In this document: positions 16,270-24,462 of the stretch, one piece after another
Layout: each line of letters opens with the position of its first letter
Numbering within the stretch: the first letter of the stretch is position 1
Assembly: GCF_042648145.1 (NCBI RefSeq)
Contig: NZ_JBHRWV010000007.1
Location: 546,245-610,244 of the forward strand
Source: Salinicoccus sesuvii
GTDB lineage: Bacteria > Bacillota > Bacilli > Staphylococcales > Salinicoccaceae
DNA: 64,000 nucleotides
Direction of reading: 5' to 3'
Position numbers and translations under genes: made by a program
The notes under the pieces: generated by a model
Databases searched by the model: none
Told to the model about the DNA's origin: nothing
The model's input: the letters and a program-made list of their open reading frames with translations, nothing else

Positions 16270-17448
16270 CTAGCTGTGAATCTGGAGAGTGACTACTTTG
16301 AGATACTTACCATTCTTATAGCCCTTGACTGTTGGGAAGTCTTTTGGCAATCCTTTAACATCGATGAGCGTATAGGCCTGGCCCGTTTCAGCCAACGTAC
16401 GATCAATCTGCTTCTTAAACTGGGTTAGTGTCATACTCTCTAAATTTTGACTTAATATTAGGTACCCGTTCGGCTTTAGTACTTTCAGCGCTTCCTTAAT
16501 AAGCTTCGGAAAATCGCGTTCCACTTTGAATACCTTCTTACCAGAACGGGCAAAGCTTGGCGGATCCATCAATATGGCATCAAAATGATGCTTTTTTCTC
16601 GCTACATAGCTGAGATATTCAAAAGCTTCCATTATATATATGTTCTGTCCATCCATTGATAGATTGCCGACATTGAAGTTCTCCGTGATGAGATCACGGC
16701 TGCGTTTCGCTAAATCCACACTTGTCGTCATCATCCCGCCCACATTAGCAGCAACAGAAAATGTGCCGCTATACGCAAACATGTTTAAAAATGACTTAGC
16801 GTTGTAAGCGTTTTGGACGAGTGCTTTTCTCGTTTCTCGTTGATCAAGGAACAGCCTCGTCATAGGTCCTTCATCGAGATGGACACTGTACTTAACCCCT
16901 GATTCCAGTACTGTAATCGGAAACTCTACGCTACCAGTAATTCTGCGATTCTTCACTTCAAGTTTACCCTGGTCGCTAAAGCGTGTCTGTTCTGTAATCG
17001 AGTTCGGATTGAGCTCAACCATCAATGTTTTGATAATGAGATCGCGAATCTTGTAGATTCCACGGGAATAGAACGTGATGAGCAAATGATCGTCATAATT
17101 ATCGACGGTAAACCCACCGATGCCATCACCAATTTCATTGAATAGACGAAAAGCCGTCGTATCTTCTTGGTTATAAAGCGGCGTACGCTTCTCGATAGCG
17201 TTTTTAATCCGTTTTTCGATGAACTTGTCGTCGATCGGCTCATGCGGATCATGAGTCAGTATCCAGCCACGTGTCTTTTGCTCGAAGCTCAACATGGCGA
17301 TGCCGATCAGTTTACCGAATGGATCCTCAACTTTAACAATTTCCCCATCCTTTAAAAATGTATCATCGCTCAAATCATCTCTATCGACATTCAGCTGACC
17401 ATTGACGTATGGTCGTTCATGGCCTTTTTTTAGTTGTATTGTATTCAT
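16270..17448 (-). CDS. Class I SAM-dependent 23S rRNA methyltransferase, RlmI/YwbD type
   Basis: The 392-residue protein combines an N-terminal PUA domain (KKGHERPYVNGQLN and onward, about 1-75) with a Rossmann methyltransferase domain. Family signatures are SFLNMFAYSGTFSVAA (SAM-binding motif I), TTSVDLAKRS and MDPPSFARSGKK, the catalytic loop of cytosine-C5 RNA methyltransferases. The E. coli RlmI relative methylates C1962 of 23S rRNA; the same target is inferred here. It overlaps hutG by 4 bases, forming a three-gene minus-strand unit with hutG and the upstream membrane protein. Confidence 0.88.
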   Translation of the reverse strand: MNTIQLKKGHERPYVNGQLNVDRDDLSDDTFLKDGEIVKVEDPFGKLIGIAMLSFEQKTRGWILTHDPHEPIDDKFIEKRIKNAIEKRTPLYNQEDTTAFRLFNEIGDGIGGFTVDNYDDHLLITFYSRGIYKIRDLIIKTLMVELNPNSITEQTRFSDQGKLEVKNRRITGSVEFPITVLESGVKYSVHLDEGPMTRLFLDQRETRKALVQNAYNAKSFLNMFAYSGTFSVAANVGGMMTTSVDLAKRSRDLITENFNVGNLSMDGQNIYIMEAFEYLSYVARKKHHFDAILMDPPSFARSGKKVFKVERDFPKLIKEALKVLKPNGYLILSQNLESMTLTQFKKQIDRTLAETGQAYTLIDVKGLPKDFPTVKGYKNGKYLKVVTLQIHS

Positions 17449-18350
17449 TGGAAAGTCTCCCTCTCTATCATGAAACTATGGAACAGGCTTGCTGCCAGAC
17501 TACTTGTACGATTATCGACATCAAGGGCAGGTGCCACTTCGCTAATGTCGAAGCTTGTCAGGTTCTCAAGTTTGGCAAGTTGTGCTACCATATCATGAAT
17601 TTCGCATGCCGTATAGCCGTTTTGTGCAGGCGCACTCGTTCCAGGTGCGACACTTTGCTGAACGGAATCCATGCATAGTGTAGCGAATACAGCATCATAC
17701 CCCTTTAGTTTTTCAAGTGTTTCGGCATAGATATTTGTGTTCCGCACTGCGTTCATCAATGCATAATTTACATTAAAGTACTCTGCCCTTTTAAATAGGC
17801 TTTCTGTATTTCCTGAGGGCTGAATACCCAAAACATAATAGTCGACATCCTGGTCTTGCGACAGTATCTGATGGAACATTGTTCCTGAAGAAGGCCGCTC
17901 GTTTCTGAGATCGAAATGGGCATCAAAATTGATGACGGCAAGCTTTTTTTTAGGAAATGTCTGTCTCACTCCAAGATAGTGTCCATACAATGTTTCGTGG
18001 CCGCCACCGATAATAAGCGGAAATTGGTTGTTTGCAAGTACTTCTGCCACACTTTTGCCAAGTGCAGTCTGCGATGTCTCAAGATCTTCATCCCCTATGA
18101 TGCTCCCGTAGTCGAATACGGGCGTCTTGTAGGGCATCGACGCGAGTTTTTGCCGGACGACAACAGGGCCATCGAAAGCACCCGGACGTCCTTGGTTCCG
18201 CTTCACACCTTCTTCTGATCTGAATCCGATGAATACTGGAGCGCCAGCATCGGTTTTACTATGCCAGCGACGGATGATCTGGTGTAGCCGTTCATTAACA
18301 TCAGGATTATCAATCCTGCCCGTATATTCGTGATGTTCTATTTTATTCAT
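17445..18350 (-). CDS. hutG: Arginase-family formimidoylglutamase
   Basis: The 301-residue product belongs to the ureohydrolase superfamily. Manganese-site motifs are GGGHETLYGHYLG, NFDAHFDLR and the ATLCMDSVQQSVAPGTSAP region. Sequence style and length fit HutG, which hydrolyses N-formimidoyl-L-glutamate to glutamate and formamide in histidine breakdown. No hutH, hutU or hutI is in the window, so the pathway is presumably encoded elsewhere. It overlaps its neighbours on both sides by four bases. Agmatinase is the main alternative. Confidence 0.8.
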   Translation of the reverse strand: MNKIEHHEYTGRIDNPDVNERLHQIIRRWHSKTDAGAPVFIGFRSEEGVKRNQGRPGAFDGPVVVRQKLASMPYKTPVFDYGSIIGDEDLETSQTALGKSVAEVLANNQFPLIIGGGHETLYGHYLGVRQTFPKKKLAVINFDAHFDLRNERPSSGTMFHQILSQDQDVDYYVLGIQPSGNTESLFKRAEYFNVNYALMNAVRNTNIYAETLEKLKGYDAVFATLCMDSVQQSVAPGTSAPAQNGYTACEIHDMVAQLAKLENLTSFDISEVAPALDVDNRTSSLAASLFHSFMIERETFQ

Positions 18351-19573
18351 TTTCGTCTCCCCTTGTCGAATTCTTTAAATATGCTGATGATCAGAAGTGG
18401 TGTCGTTAGCAGGACGAGAAGGATATTGAACGGCAATATGAACAGCGACAGTTCAACATCTCTAAATACTGTGACGTACAGACTGACCGTAACTTTGAGC
18501 CATAGGGCGGTGATGAAGATCATCTGTCTGTGATAATACCTATTTTGTGTCATGTTGAAGAAAGTAGTAAATAGATATGCCACCGCAAGTGCCAGAGACA
18601 AAAAGAGATTGACCCACTCGTATATATACTGCATATCCGACAGATTGAAATAGCCTTCTGTAAAGACGCCTTGACGGTTGTTGAATTCAATTAAAATGAA
18701 AATCAATACCAGTGTACCGACCAACAATTCGATATAGTTTGGCTTAAGCCATGTTGGGAATTCGATTTCCATGAACTGCTTCACCTTCTGCAGAAGTCCA
18801 TTTCGTACATTGTAGAGCTGCCTTGAAAAACGGAGGTACTGGTCGGGATGCAGTCTGCGTCGTTTGGACTGTCTGGAGAGTGTCGCTGCATCGCCCTTCT
18901 TCGGTTTTTTCAAGAGGTTTTTTGATTTAGAAAGAAACACACCTACCCATAATGCCATTAGTGAAAGTATCCAGATAATCGCAAAGAACATATCAATTGA
19001 TAGTACATCTGTTGGCGACAATGTTTTTTCGATATTGGAATATACAGCGTTCTGCGTAAAGAAGTAAGCGATGCCGTAAAAGAATAAAATGACCATGTAG
19101 TGCTCTTTACGATGCCTCGGATCTAGATGTTCATTAAATACGCTGTAAAGCATATGGACAATAAACGCGAGCATGAAGAACAATGCAAACCAACTGTACA
19201 CCTGGAACATCAATAATGTTGTCACCAGAAAAAGCACAAAAGAAAGACTAATAAAAAAGAACGAAAGACTGGTATCATATTCGGTCGTCCGTCTTATGAG
19301 CCGTGCAATCCAGAACATACCGGCACCGAATAGGATAAGCAGGAGACCGGCAATGATTGGGAACTCACCGATGACGATACCGAGGATATTAATGACCTCT
19401 ACAAAGAACGCATTGAACAGATCGAAAAATGTCTCAACCCTAGCAACCTCGAGCGCCTCTCCTCTGATCCCCCCCGTATTGAACAGGATAAATAATCCCA
19501 ATATGACAAAAAACACTCCAAGAAGAATGCTTATAATTATTTCACTTTGTTGTTTCAACCATTTCATTTTCAA
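18347..19573 (-). CDS. Polytopic membrane protein, AuxA-like by position
   Basis: This 408-residue protein has about ten predicted membrane segments, arranged as a first set of six, a basic cytoplasmic loop near residues 218-255 (KPKKGDAATLSRQSKRRR) and a second set of four. In S. aureus a membrane protein of this size between the purine operon and ptsH is AuxA, a factor that stabilises lipoteichoic acid and affects beta-lactam resistance. The equation is by synteny and topology from memory, not by alignment. It is coupled to hutG by a four-base overlap. An unusual set of inverted repeats precedes its ribosome binding site. Confidence 0.6.
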   Translation of the reverse strand: MKMKWLKQQSEIIISILLGVFFVILGLFILFNTGGIRGEALEVARVETFFDLFNAFFVEVINILGIVIGEFPIIAGLLLILFGAGMFWIARLIRRTTEYDTSLSFFFISLSFVLFLVTTLLMFQVYSWFALFFMLAFIVHMLYSVFNEHLDPRHRKEHYMVILFFYGIAYFFTQNAVYSNIEKTLSPTDVLSIDMFFAIIWILSLMALWVGVFLSKSKNLLKKPKKGDAATLSRQSKRRRLHPDQYLRFSRQLYNVRNGLLQKVKQFMEIEFPTWLKPNYIELLVGTLVLIFILIEFNNRQGVFTEGYFNLSDMQYIYEWVNLFLSLALAVAYLFTTFFNMTQNRYYHRQMIFITALWLKVTVSLYVTVFRDVELSLFILPFNILLVLLTTPLLIISIFKEFDKGRRK

Positions 19574-19585
19574 TTCACCTCAATA

Positions 19586-19660
19586 TTCCCTCTTATTATA
19601 GAGGATTTGATAAATGAATGCACCGAATCCTCTGTAAAGGGAATTAATATCCCTTTTTTT
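19586..19660. promoter_or_regulatory. Nested and competing inverted repeats upstream of the AuxA-like gene
   Basis: AGAGGATT (19601-19608) pairs with AATCCTCT (19626-19633). Around it ATTCCCTCTT (19586-19595) can pair with AAAGGGAAT (19636-19644). The same right arm can instead form AAAGGGA/TCCCTTT (19636-19656) followed on the plus strand by a run of T. Mutually exclusive helices ending in a T-run look like an attenuator or a small RNA end. Confidence 0.35.
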
Positions 19661-19685
19661 GTTTAATGATCCACGATGCGGGTAT
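19661..19685 (+). promoter_or_regulatory. SigB promoter, perfect consensus
   Basis: GTTTAA (19661-19666), 13-base spacer, GGGTAT (19680-19685). This is the textbook general-stress sigma-B promoter. It lies 67 bases upstream of the 96-aa gene, with no other gene between. Confidence 0.8.
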
Positions 19686-19751
19686 CTCTCTACTAACAGA
19701 TAAGAAATAATATTATATGGTATCAAAATAGTACTACAGGAGTGGTTAGAA

Positions 19752-20042
19752 ATGAATTTCGACAATAAAGAACAAGAAGAAAAAACTAACGATCAGACCG
19801 CACCTACAAAAGAAAATCCATCAGAAGGCATGGATACAGAAGCAGATAGAGATTCTGAAAATAGTAGTGGAGATAAGAAGTCAGATATTGAAGATGCTGC
19901 TAAGGAAGCGCGCTCCAAAGAAAATCCGGCAGATGACATGGATACGGAAGCTGATCGCAAAGTCGACCGTGGCAAAGATTTGGAACGAGACGAATCCGGT
20001 TCGAAGAAAACTGAAGAAGAAGTTCAAGATTCTTTTGAATAA
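19752..20042 (+). CDS. Acidic, repeat-containing stress protein, 96 aa
   Basis: I do not recognise a family. The product is highly charged, almost without hydrophobic residues, and predicted disordered. It contains a near-duplicated unit: KENPSEGMDTEADRD (about residues 19-33) and KENPADDMDTEADRK (about 56-70). AGGAG lies 9 bases before the ATG. A perfect SigB promoter upstream marks it as a general-stress gene, and its composition recalls hydrophilin-like desiccation or osmotic-stress proteins. In S. aureus cobalt/ECF transporter genes lie near this site, so the locus differs here. It converges on purD across a shared terminator. Confidence 0.8.
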   Translation: MNFDNKEQEEKTNDQTAPTKENPSEGMDTEADRDSENSSGDKKSDIEDAAKEARSKENPADDMDTEADRKVDRGKDLERDESGSKKTEEEVQDSFE

Positions 20043-20051
20043 TGTACAACT

Positions 20052-20090
20052 AAAAAGCTCTGGCGGAAATTTTTCCGTCAGAGCTTTTTT
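20052..20090. terminator. Bidirectional terminator between the 96-aa gene and purD
   Basis: A long stem with arms AAAAGCTCTG and CAGAGCTTTT, interrupted by one G-T-type mismatch and continuing through CGGAAA/TTTCCG, has a T-run on each strand. It ends both the stress gene and the purine operon. Confidence 0.93.
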
Positions 20091-20094
20091 CATT

Positions 20095-21345
20095 CTACTG
20101 TTTATTAATTGCATGCTGACCGATGTCACCGCGGTGAAATAATACTTTTTCATCAAATTCCACTTGTTCGACATGTGCATATGCTGAATCAATTGCTGCT
20201 TCCATCGTCTGTCCTTCCCCGGTGACAAGCAGCACCCTTCCCCCGCTCGTGACCCATTCATCGCCATCTCGCTTAAGACCGCTGACAAAGCTTTTTTCAC
20301 GCACAGCATCAAAATCAACAGGGTTCCCTTTAGTATAATCACCTGGGTATCCTGAGCTAGCGAGCATGACACCCACTTTGAATCCTTGAGAGAAAGTCAG
20401 TGTAAATGGCGCTTTCCTATCTACATCCTCCAGCACATCGACGAGATCATCCTCCATAAGCGAAAGAAGAACCTGGGCTTCCGGATCACCGAACCGCGCA
20501 TTGAATTCGATAGTTTTGACCCCATTGTCAGTTACGATGGCACCCAAATACAGCACTCCAAAGTAATCAAGGCCTTCCTCGACCATCGCTTTGGCCATTG
20601 GCTCAATGATACGTTCCACGGCTTCTTGCCTGATACTTTCAGGGATATGTACTACTGGTGCATAGGCCCCCATTCCACCGGTGTTCGGTCCTTCATCGTT
20701 GTCGAATGCGCGTTTATGATCTTGCGCTACAATTTCAAATGCATGTGTATAGCTACCGTTAACAAGCACCATTAGAGAGAACTCTTCTCCCTCAAGGAAT
20801 TCTTCAATGACAATTGGGTTATCTGCATCCTGCATCAGTTCATCAAGCCCACTGAGCGCCTCGTCCATATCAGTCGCTACAATGACCCCTTTACCGGCAG
20901 CCAATCCATCCTTTTTGAGAACAATCGGCGCACCGACCGATTCTATGTAGGCATAGGCAGCATCGTAATCTGTAAATGTCTGGTATGCAGCTGTCGGTAT
21001 ATCATACTTTTCCATGATATTTTTGGTGAAAGCTTTTGATGATTCAATTTTGGCTTCTTCTTTTCTCGGACCGAATACTTTGATGTTTCGTGCCTCTAAG
21101 TAGTCCGCAATACCTTCACTAAGTGGCGCTTCCGGTCCGACAACTACCCATTCCACCTGATTGTTGGTACATATTTCTGCAATTGCCTCAAAGTCAGTTT
21201 CTGAAATGCTGGATATAACTTCTGCAACATCACACATGGCGTCATTTCCGGGAATCGCATAGACCGTTTCTACACGGTCCGACGCCGAAAATTTCCTGAC
21301 TAGGGCATGTTCCCTGCCCCCGCCACCAATCACTGCAACATTCAT
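20095..21345 (-). CDS. purD: Phosphoribosylamine-glycine ligase
   Basis: PurD joins glycine to phosphoribosylamine with ATP, the second step of purine synthesis. The 416-residue product starts MNVAVIGGGGREHAL and has the ATP-grasp body with EEFLEGEEFSLM and NTGGMGAYAP. The start at 21345 is chosen over an ATG six codons upstream because the family begins at this motif and GGGAGC lies about 8 bases before it. It is the last gene of the operon. A terminator-like hairpin separates it from purH, so its level may be lower. Confidence 0.96.
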   Translation of the reverse strand: MNVAVIGGGGREHALVRKFSASDRVETVYAIPGNDAMCDVAEVISSISETDFEAIAEICTNNQVEWVVVGPEAPLSEGIADYLEARNIKVFGPRKEEAKIESSKAFTKNIMEKYDIPTAAYQTFTDYDAAYAYIESVGAPIVLKKDGLAAGKGVIVATDMDEALSGLDELMQDADNPIVIEEFLEGEEFSLMVLVNGSYTHAFEIVAQDHKRAFDNDEGPNTGGMGAYAPVVHIPESIRQEAVERIIEPMAKAMVEEGLDYFGVLYLGAIVTDNGVKTIEFNARFGDPEAQVLLSLMEDDLVDVLEDVDRKAPFTLTFSQGFKVGVMLASSGYPGDYTKGNPVDFDAVREKSFVSGLKRDGDEWVTSGGRVLLVTGEGQTMEAAIDSAYAHVEQVEFDEKVLFHRGDIGQHAINKQ

Positions 21346-21377
21346 CCTTACTGCTCCCTTCATTTTAAAAAATAAAT

Positions 21378-21395
21378 GGCCGGATCTCTCCGGCC
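21378..21395 (-). terminator. Intercistronic hairpin between purH and purD
   Basis: GGCCGGA (21378-21384) pairs with TCCGGCC (21389-21395) across a TCTC-length loop. On the minus strand it is followed by ATTTATTTTTT, so it can act as a partial terminator or RNA stabiliser inside the pur operon. Confidence 0.65.
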
Positions 21396-21402
21396 CATCC
21401 TT

Positions 21403-22881
21403 TTAGTGCTTGAAGTGTCTCATGCCTGTAAAGACCATAGACATCCCATGTTGATTACAGAAGTCGATAGACTCCTGATCGCGTTTTGAGCCACCTGGTT
21501 GGATGACTGCACGGATGCCATTTGCATGCGCAAGTTCAACACTATCGGGCATCGGGAAGAAGCCGTCACTGGCCATAACAACATTATCGCCGAGTTCAAG
21601 TGCACGATCGATAGCAATTTTAAGGGCACCGACTCGGTTCATCTGCCCTGCGCCGATCCCTACCGTCTGCTTTTCATTTGCCAGCACAATCGCGTTACTC
21701 TTCACATGTTTTGATACTTCCCATGCCAACGCCATCGCGGCCATCTGATCGCGTGATGGTTTGTTTTCCGTCACCACTTTTATGTCCGTTTCGTCAAGTG
21801 CACCCGTATCTTGTGTTTGGACAAGGTAGCCACCGGAGACACTGACGAATTCTTCTGCATGGGAATCTTCATGATAGTCTGCTTCTAGCAGACGAATATT
21901 CTTCTTCTGCGTCAAAATCTCGAGTGCTGCTTCGTCGTATGACGGTGCAATGATTACTTCAAGGAAAATGGTATGTAGTTCTTCAGCCGTCTCGCGATCG
22001 ACTGTTTTGTTCAACGCAACGATGCCACCAAAGATGGATTGGCTATCCGCTTCATGTGCATTCTTGAAGGCTTCAGAGATGGTTTCCCCCGTACCCACAC
22101 CACACGGATTCATATGCTTTACTGCTACTGCGACTGGCATCGTGAATTTCTTAGCCAACTGGAAAGCGGCGTCTGCATCACGGATATTGTTGTAGGATAG
22201 TGCTTTGCCATGCAGCACATCTGCATTCAATATTGTATTGCGATCCTCAGTCGTCCGGACGAGCCGAGCTGCCTGATGTGGATTTTCACCGTAACGCAGC
22301 GTTTCTTCAGCCTGGCTGAAATGGTTGACGATTGCCTGATCATAGTCGTTAGTATGACGGAACACTTTAACCATGAGTGAACGCCGATACGTCTCGTCCA
22401 GCGTATTTGATTCGATGCGCTGAATGATTTCGCCGTAGTCTTCAGGGGAGACGATAGTTGTTACATGCTTAAAGTTTTTGGCAGCTGCACGCAACATGGT
22501 TGGTCCACCAATGTCAATATTCTCTACCGCTTCCGATTCAGAAACATCTTCCTTCGCAACCGTTTCTTTGAATGGATACAGATTAACCGCTACAAGATCA
22601 ATGGGAGAGATACCTTGTGTATCCAGAGCCAGCATATGTGCCTTGTTGTCCCGGTCAGCCAAAATACCCCCATGGACTGCTGGATGTAGCGTCTTCACAC
22701 GCCCATCCAATATTTCTTCAAACCCCGTCAGATCACTGACATTTTTGACCTCTACGCCAAAGGATTCGATGACTTTCAACGTGCCACCTGTTGAATAGAT
22801 TTCAAAGTCATTGCGTACAAGACCCCGGACAAACGGTTCCAATCCTCTTTTATCGGAAACGCTAATGAGTGCTTTCTTCAT
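21403..22881 (-). CDS. purH: Bifunctional AICAR formyltransferase/IMP cyclohydrolase
   Basis: PurH performs the last two steps to IMP. The N-terminal cyclohydrolase domain (about 1-190) begins MKKALISVSDKRGLEPF and includes LTGFEEILDGRVKTLHPAVH. The C-terminal transformylase domain has KHMNPCGVGTG and ends in SDGFFPMPDSVELAH and QPGGSKRD. The length of 492 residues is normal. The second of two adjacent ATGs is preferred, 7 bases after AAGGAG. It overlaps the 3' end of purN by about 20 bases. Confidence 0.96.
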   Translation of the reverse strand: MKKALISVSDKRGLEPFVRGLVRNDFEIYSTGGTLKVIESFGVEVKNVSDLTGFEEILDGRVKTLHPAVHGGILADRDNKAHMLALDTQGISPIDLVAVNLYPFKETVAKEDVSESEAVENIDIGGPTMLRAAAKNFKHVTTIVSPEDYGEIIQRIESNTLDETYRRSLMVKVFRHTNDYDQAIVNHFSQAEETLRYGENPHQAARLVRTTEDRNTILNADVLHGKALSYNNIRDADAAFQLAKKFTMPVAVAVKHMNPCGVGTGETISEAFKNAHEADSQSIFGGIVALNKTVDRETAEELHTIFLEVIIAPSYDEAALEILTQKKNIRLLEADYHEDSHAEEFVSVSGGYLVQTQDTGALDETDIKVVTENKPSRDQMAAMALAWEVSKHVKSNAIVLANEKQTVGIGAGQMNRVGALKIAIDRALELGDNVVMASDGFFPMPDSVELAHANGIRAVIQPGGSKRDQESIDFCNQHGMSMVFTGMRHFKH

Positions 22882-23449
22882 CATCTCTCTCCTTCAAAAC
22901 TTTTTTGACTGCTTTAGGGTAGAGTGCATACTCCACACCATGAATTTTATCCTCAAGTACTTCAAGCGTATCTCCTGGTTCAATCATCACCGGCACTTGC
23001 GCAATAATTTCACCAGTATCGATGCCGGCATCGACATAATGGATGGTAACACCTGTCACCTTCACCCCATATTCATAAGCGTCCCTGATACCATCACGGC
23101 CTTTGAAGCTCGGCAAGAGTGAGGGATGCAGATTGATGATGCGGTGGTTGTAGCGCTCGATAAAGTCTGGCGATAGGATGCGCATGAATCCCGCCAGTAA
23201 CACGTAGGAGACACTGTAGGCTTCGAGTGTATCAAGAATCGCCGTTTCATGCGATGCTTTCGAGTCGAAATCACTGCGGCTATGTACGTGGTGCGGAATT
23301 CCCAGCTTCTGTGCCCGCGTAATGGCAAAAGCATCATGCTTGTCCGAGATCAGTACCACAATCTCCATGCCGATATCAGAAGCATGATGCGCCAGATTCT
23401 CAAAATTGGTGCCGCCGCCTGAGGCGAGTACGGCGACTCTAGTAGCCAT
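22862..23449 (-). CDS. purN: Phosphoribosylglycinamide formyltransferase
   Basis: PurN adds a formyl group from 10-formyl-THF to GAR. The 195-residue product starts VAVLASGGGTNFENL, carries RILSPDFIERY with the downstream NLHPSLLPSFKG loop holding the catalytic residues, and the VHYVDAGIDTGEII-type segment. It overlaps purM upstream by 11 bases and purH downstream by about 20 bases. The formyl donor links it to folD across the divergent promoter region. Confidence 0.95.
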   Translation of the reverse strand: MATRVAVLASGGGTNFENLAHHASDIGMEIVVLISDKHDAFAITRAQKLGIPHHVHSRSDFDSKASHETAILDTLEAYSVSYVLLAGFMRILSPDFIERYNHRIINLHPSLLPSFKGRDGIRDAYEYGVKVTGVTIHYVDAGIDTGEIIAQVPVMIEPGDTLEVLEDKIHGVEYALYPKAVKKVLKERDDEESTH

Positions 23450-24461
23450 GGATTTTCAGACCGCTTCCTTCGGTAACTGTACCGATGAGTTCAGGGGACT
23501 CCCCGGCTGACTTTAAAATTTCCATCGTCTCAGAAACGTCTGCTTCATCGACGCACAGTATGAATCCAACACCCATGTTAAAGACATTGTAAGCCTCTTT
23601 CATATCCATTTCACCGAGTGATGTCAGCCATTCGATAACTTTAGGGATCTTAATATCTGATACATCAATGTCGATACCGACACCTTCCGGGAAGGCGCGT
23701 GGAATATTTTCAATGAATCCGCCACCTGTAATATGGCTCATCGCCTTAACGTCGATGCGTCTAATGACTTCAAGGACACTTTTTACATAGATACGTGTCG
23801 GTGCCATCAACAAGTCGATGATCGGTGTGCCATCCAGCTCTTCATTGACATCGATGGAATACTGATCGAGCCACTTTCTAACAAGGCTGTAGCCATTGGA
23901 ATGGATACCACTTGATGGTAAACCGATAATACAGTCACCCGGTTTGGCATACGAACCATCGATGTACTTGGTCTTCTCCACCGCGCCGACACTAAAGCCT
24001 GCAATATCATATTCACCCTGACCATACATATCGCCCATCTCGGCAGTTTCTCCACCAATTAGTGCACAACCTGCCGCTTCACAGCCGGCCGCGACACCTT
24101 CGACGATGTCTGCGATATGCTTAGGGACCACTTTATTGACTGCGATATAATCCAGGAAATAAAGCGGTTCTGCGCCAGTCGTCAGAATATCGTTGACGCA
24201 CATCGCAACAGCATCAATCCCGATGGTCGTATGACGGTCGTGATCAATAGCCAGTTTCAGTTTCGTCCCCACGCCATCTGTACCGGAAACAAGCACCGGC
24301 GCCTTCATATTCAGCTTGGATAGATCGAAAGCAGCGCCGAAACCACCGAGTCCGCCGATGACTTCCTTGCGCATAGTCCGTTTGACATGTGTTCTGATCT
24401 GATTAACTGCCTGGTATCCGGCTTCTATATCCACACCGGCATCTCTATATTGTTCTGACAT
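23439..24461 (-). CDS. purM: Phosphoribosylformylglycinamidine cyclo-ligase (AIR synthetase)
   Basis: PurM closes the imidazole ring using ATP. The 340-residue product shows SGTDGVGTKLKLA near residue 60, LIGGETAEMGDMY and GFSVGAVEK, and the C-terminal MSHITGGGFIENIPR. The family length is about 340-345. Its ATG lies one base after the purF stop. Confidence 0.96.
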   Translation of the reverse strand: MSEQYRDAGVDIEAGYQAVNQIRTHVKRTMRKEVIGGLGGFGAAFDLSKLNMKAPVLVSGTDGVGTKLKLAIDHDRHTTIGIDAVAMCVNDILTTGAEPLYFLDYIAVNKVVPKHIADIVEGVAAGCEAAGCALIGGETAEMGDMYGQGEYDIAGFSVGAVEKTKYIDGSYAKPGDCIIGLPSSGIHSNGYSLVRKWLDQYSIDVNEELDGTPIIDLLMAPTRIYVKSVLEVIRRIDVKAMSHITGGGFIENIPRAFPEGVGIDIDVSDIKIPKVIEWLTSLGEMDMKEAYNVFNMGVGFILCVDEADVSETMEILKSAGESPELIGTVTEGSGLKIHGY

Positions 24462-24462
24462 G

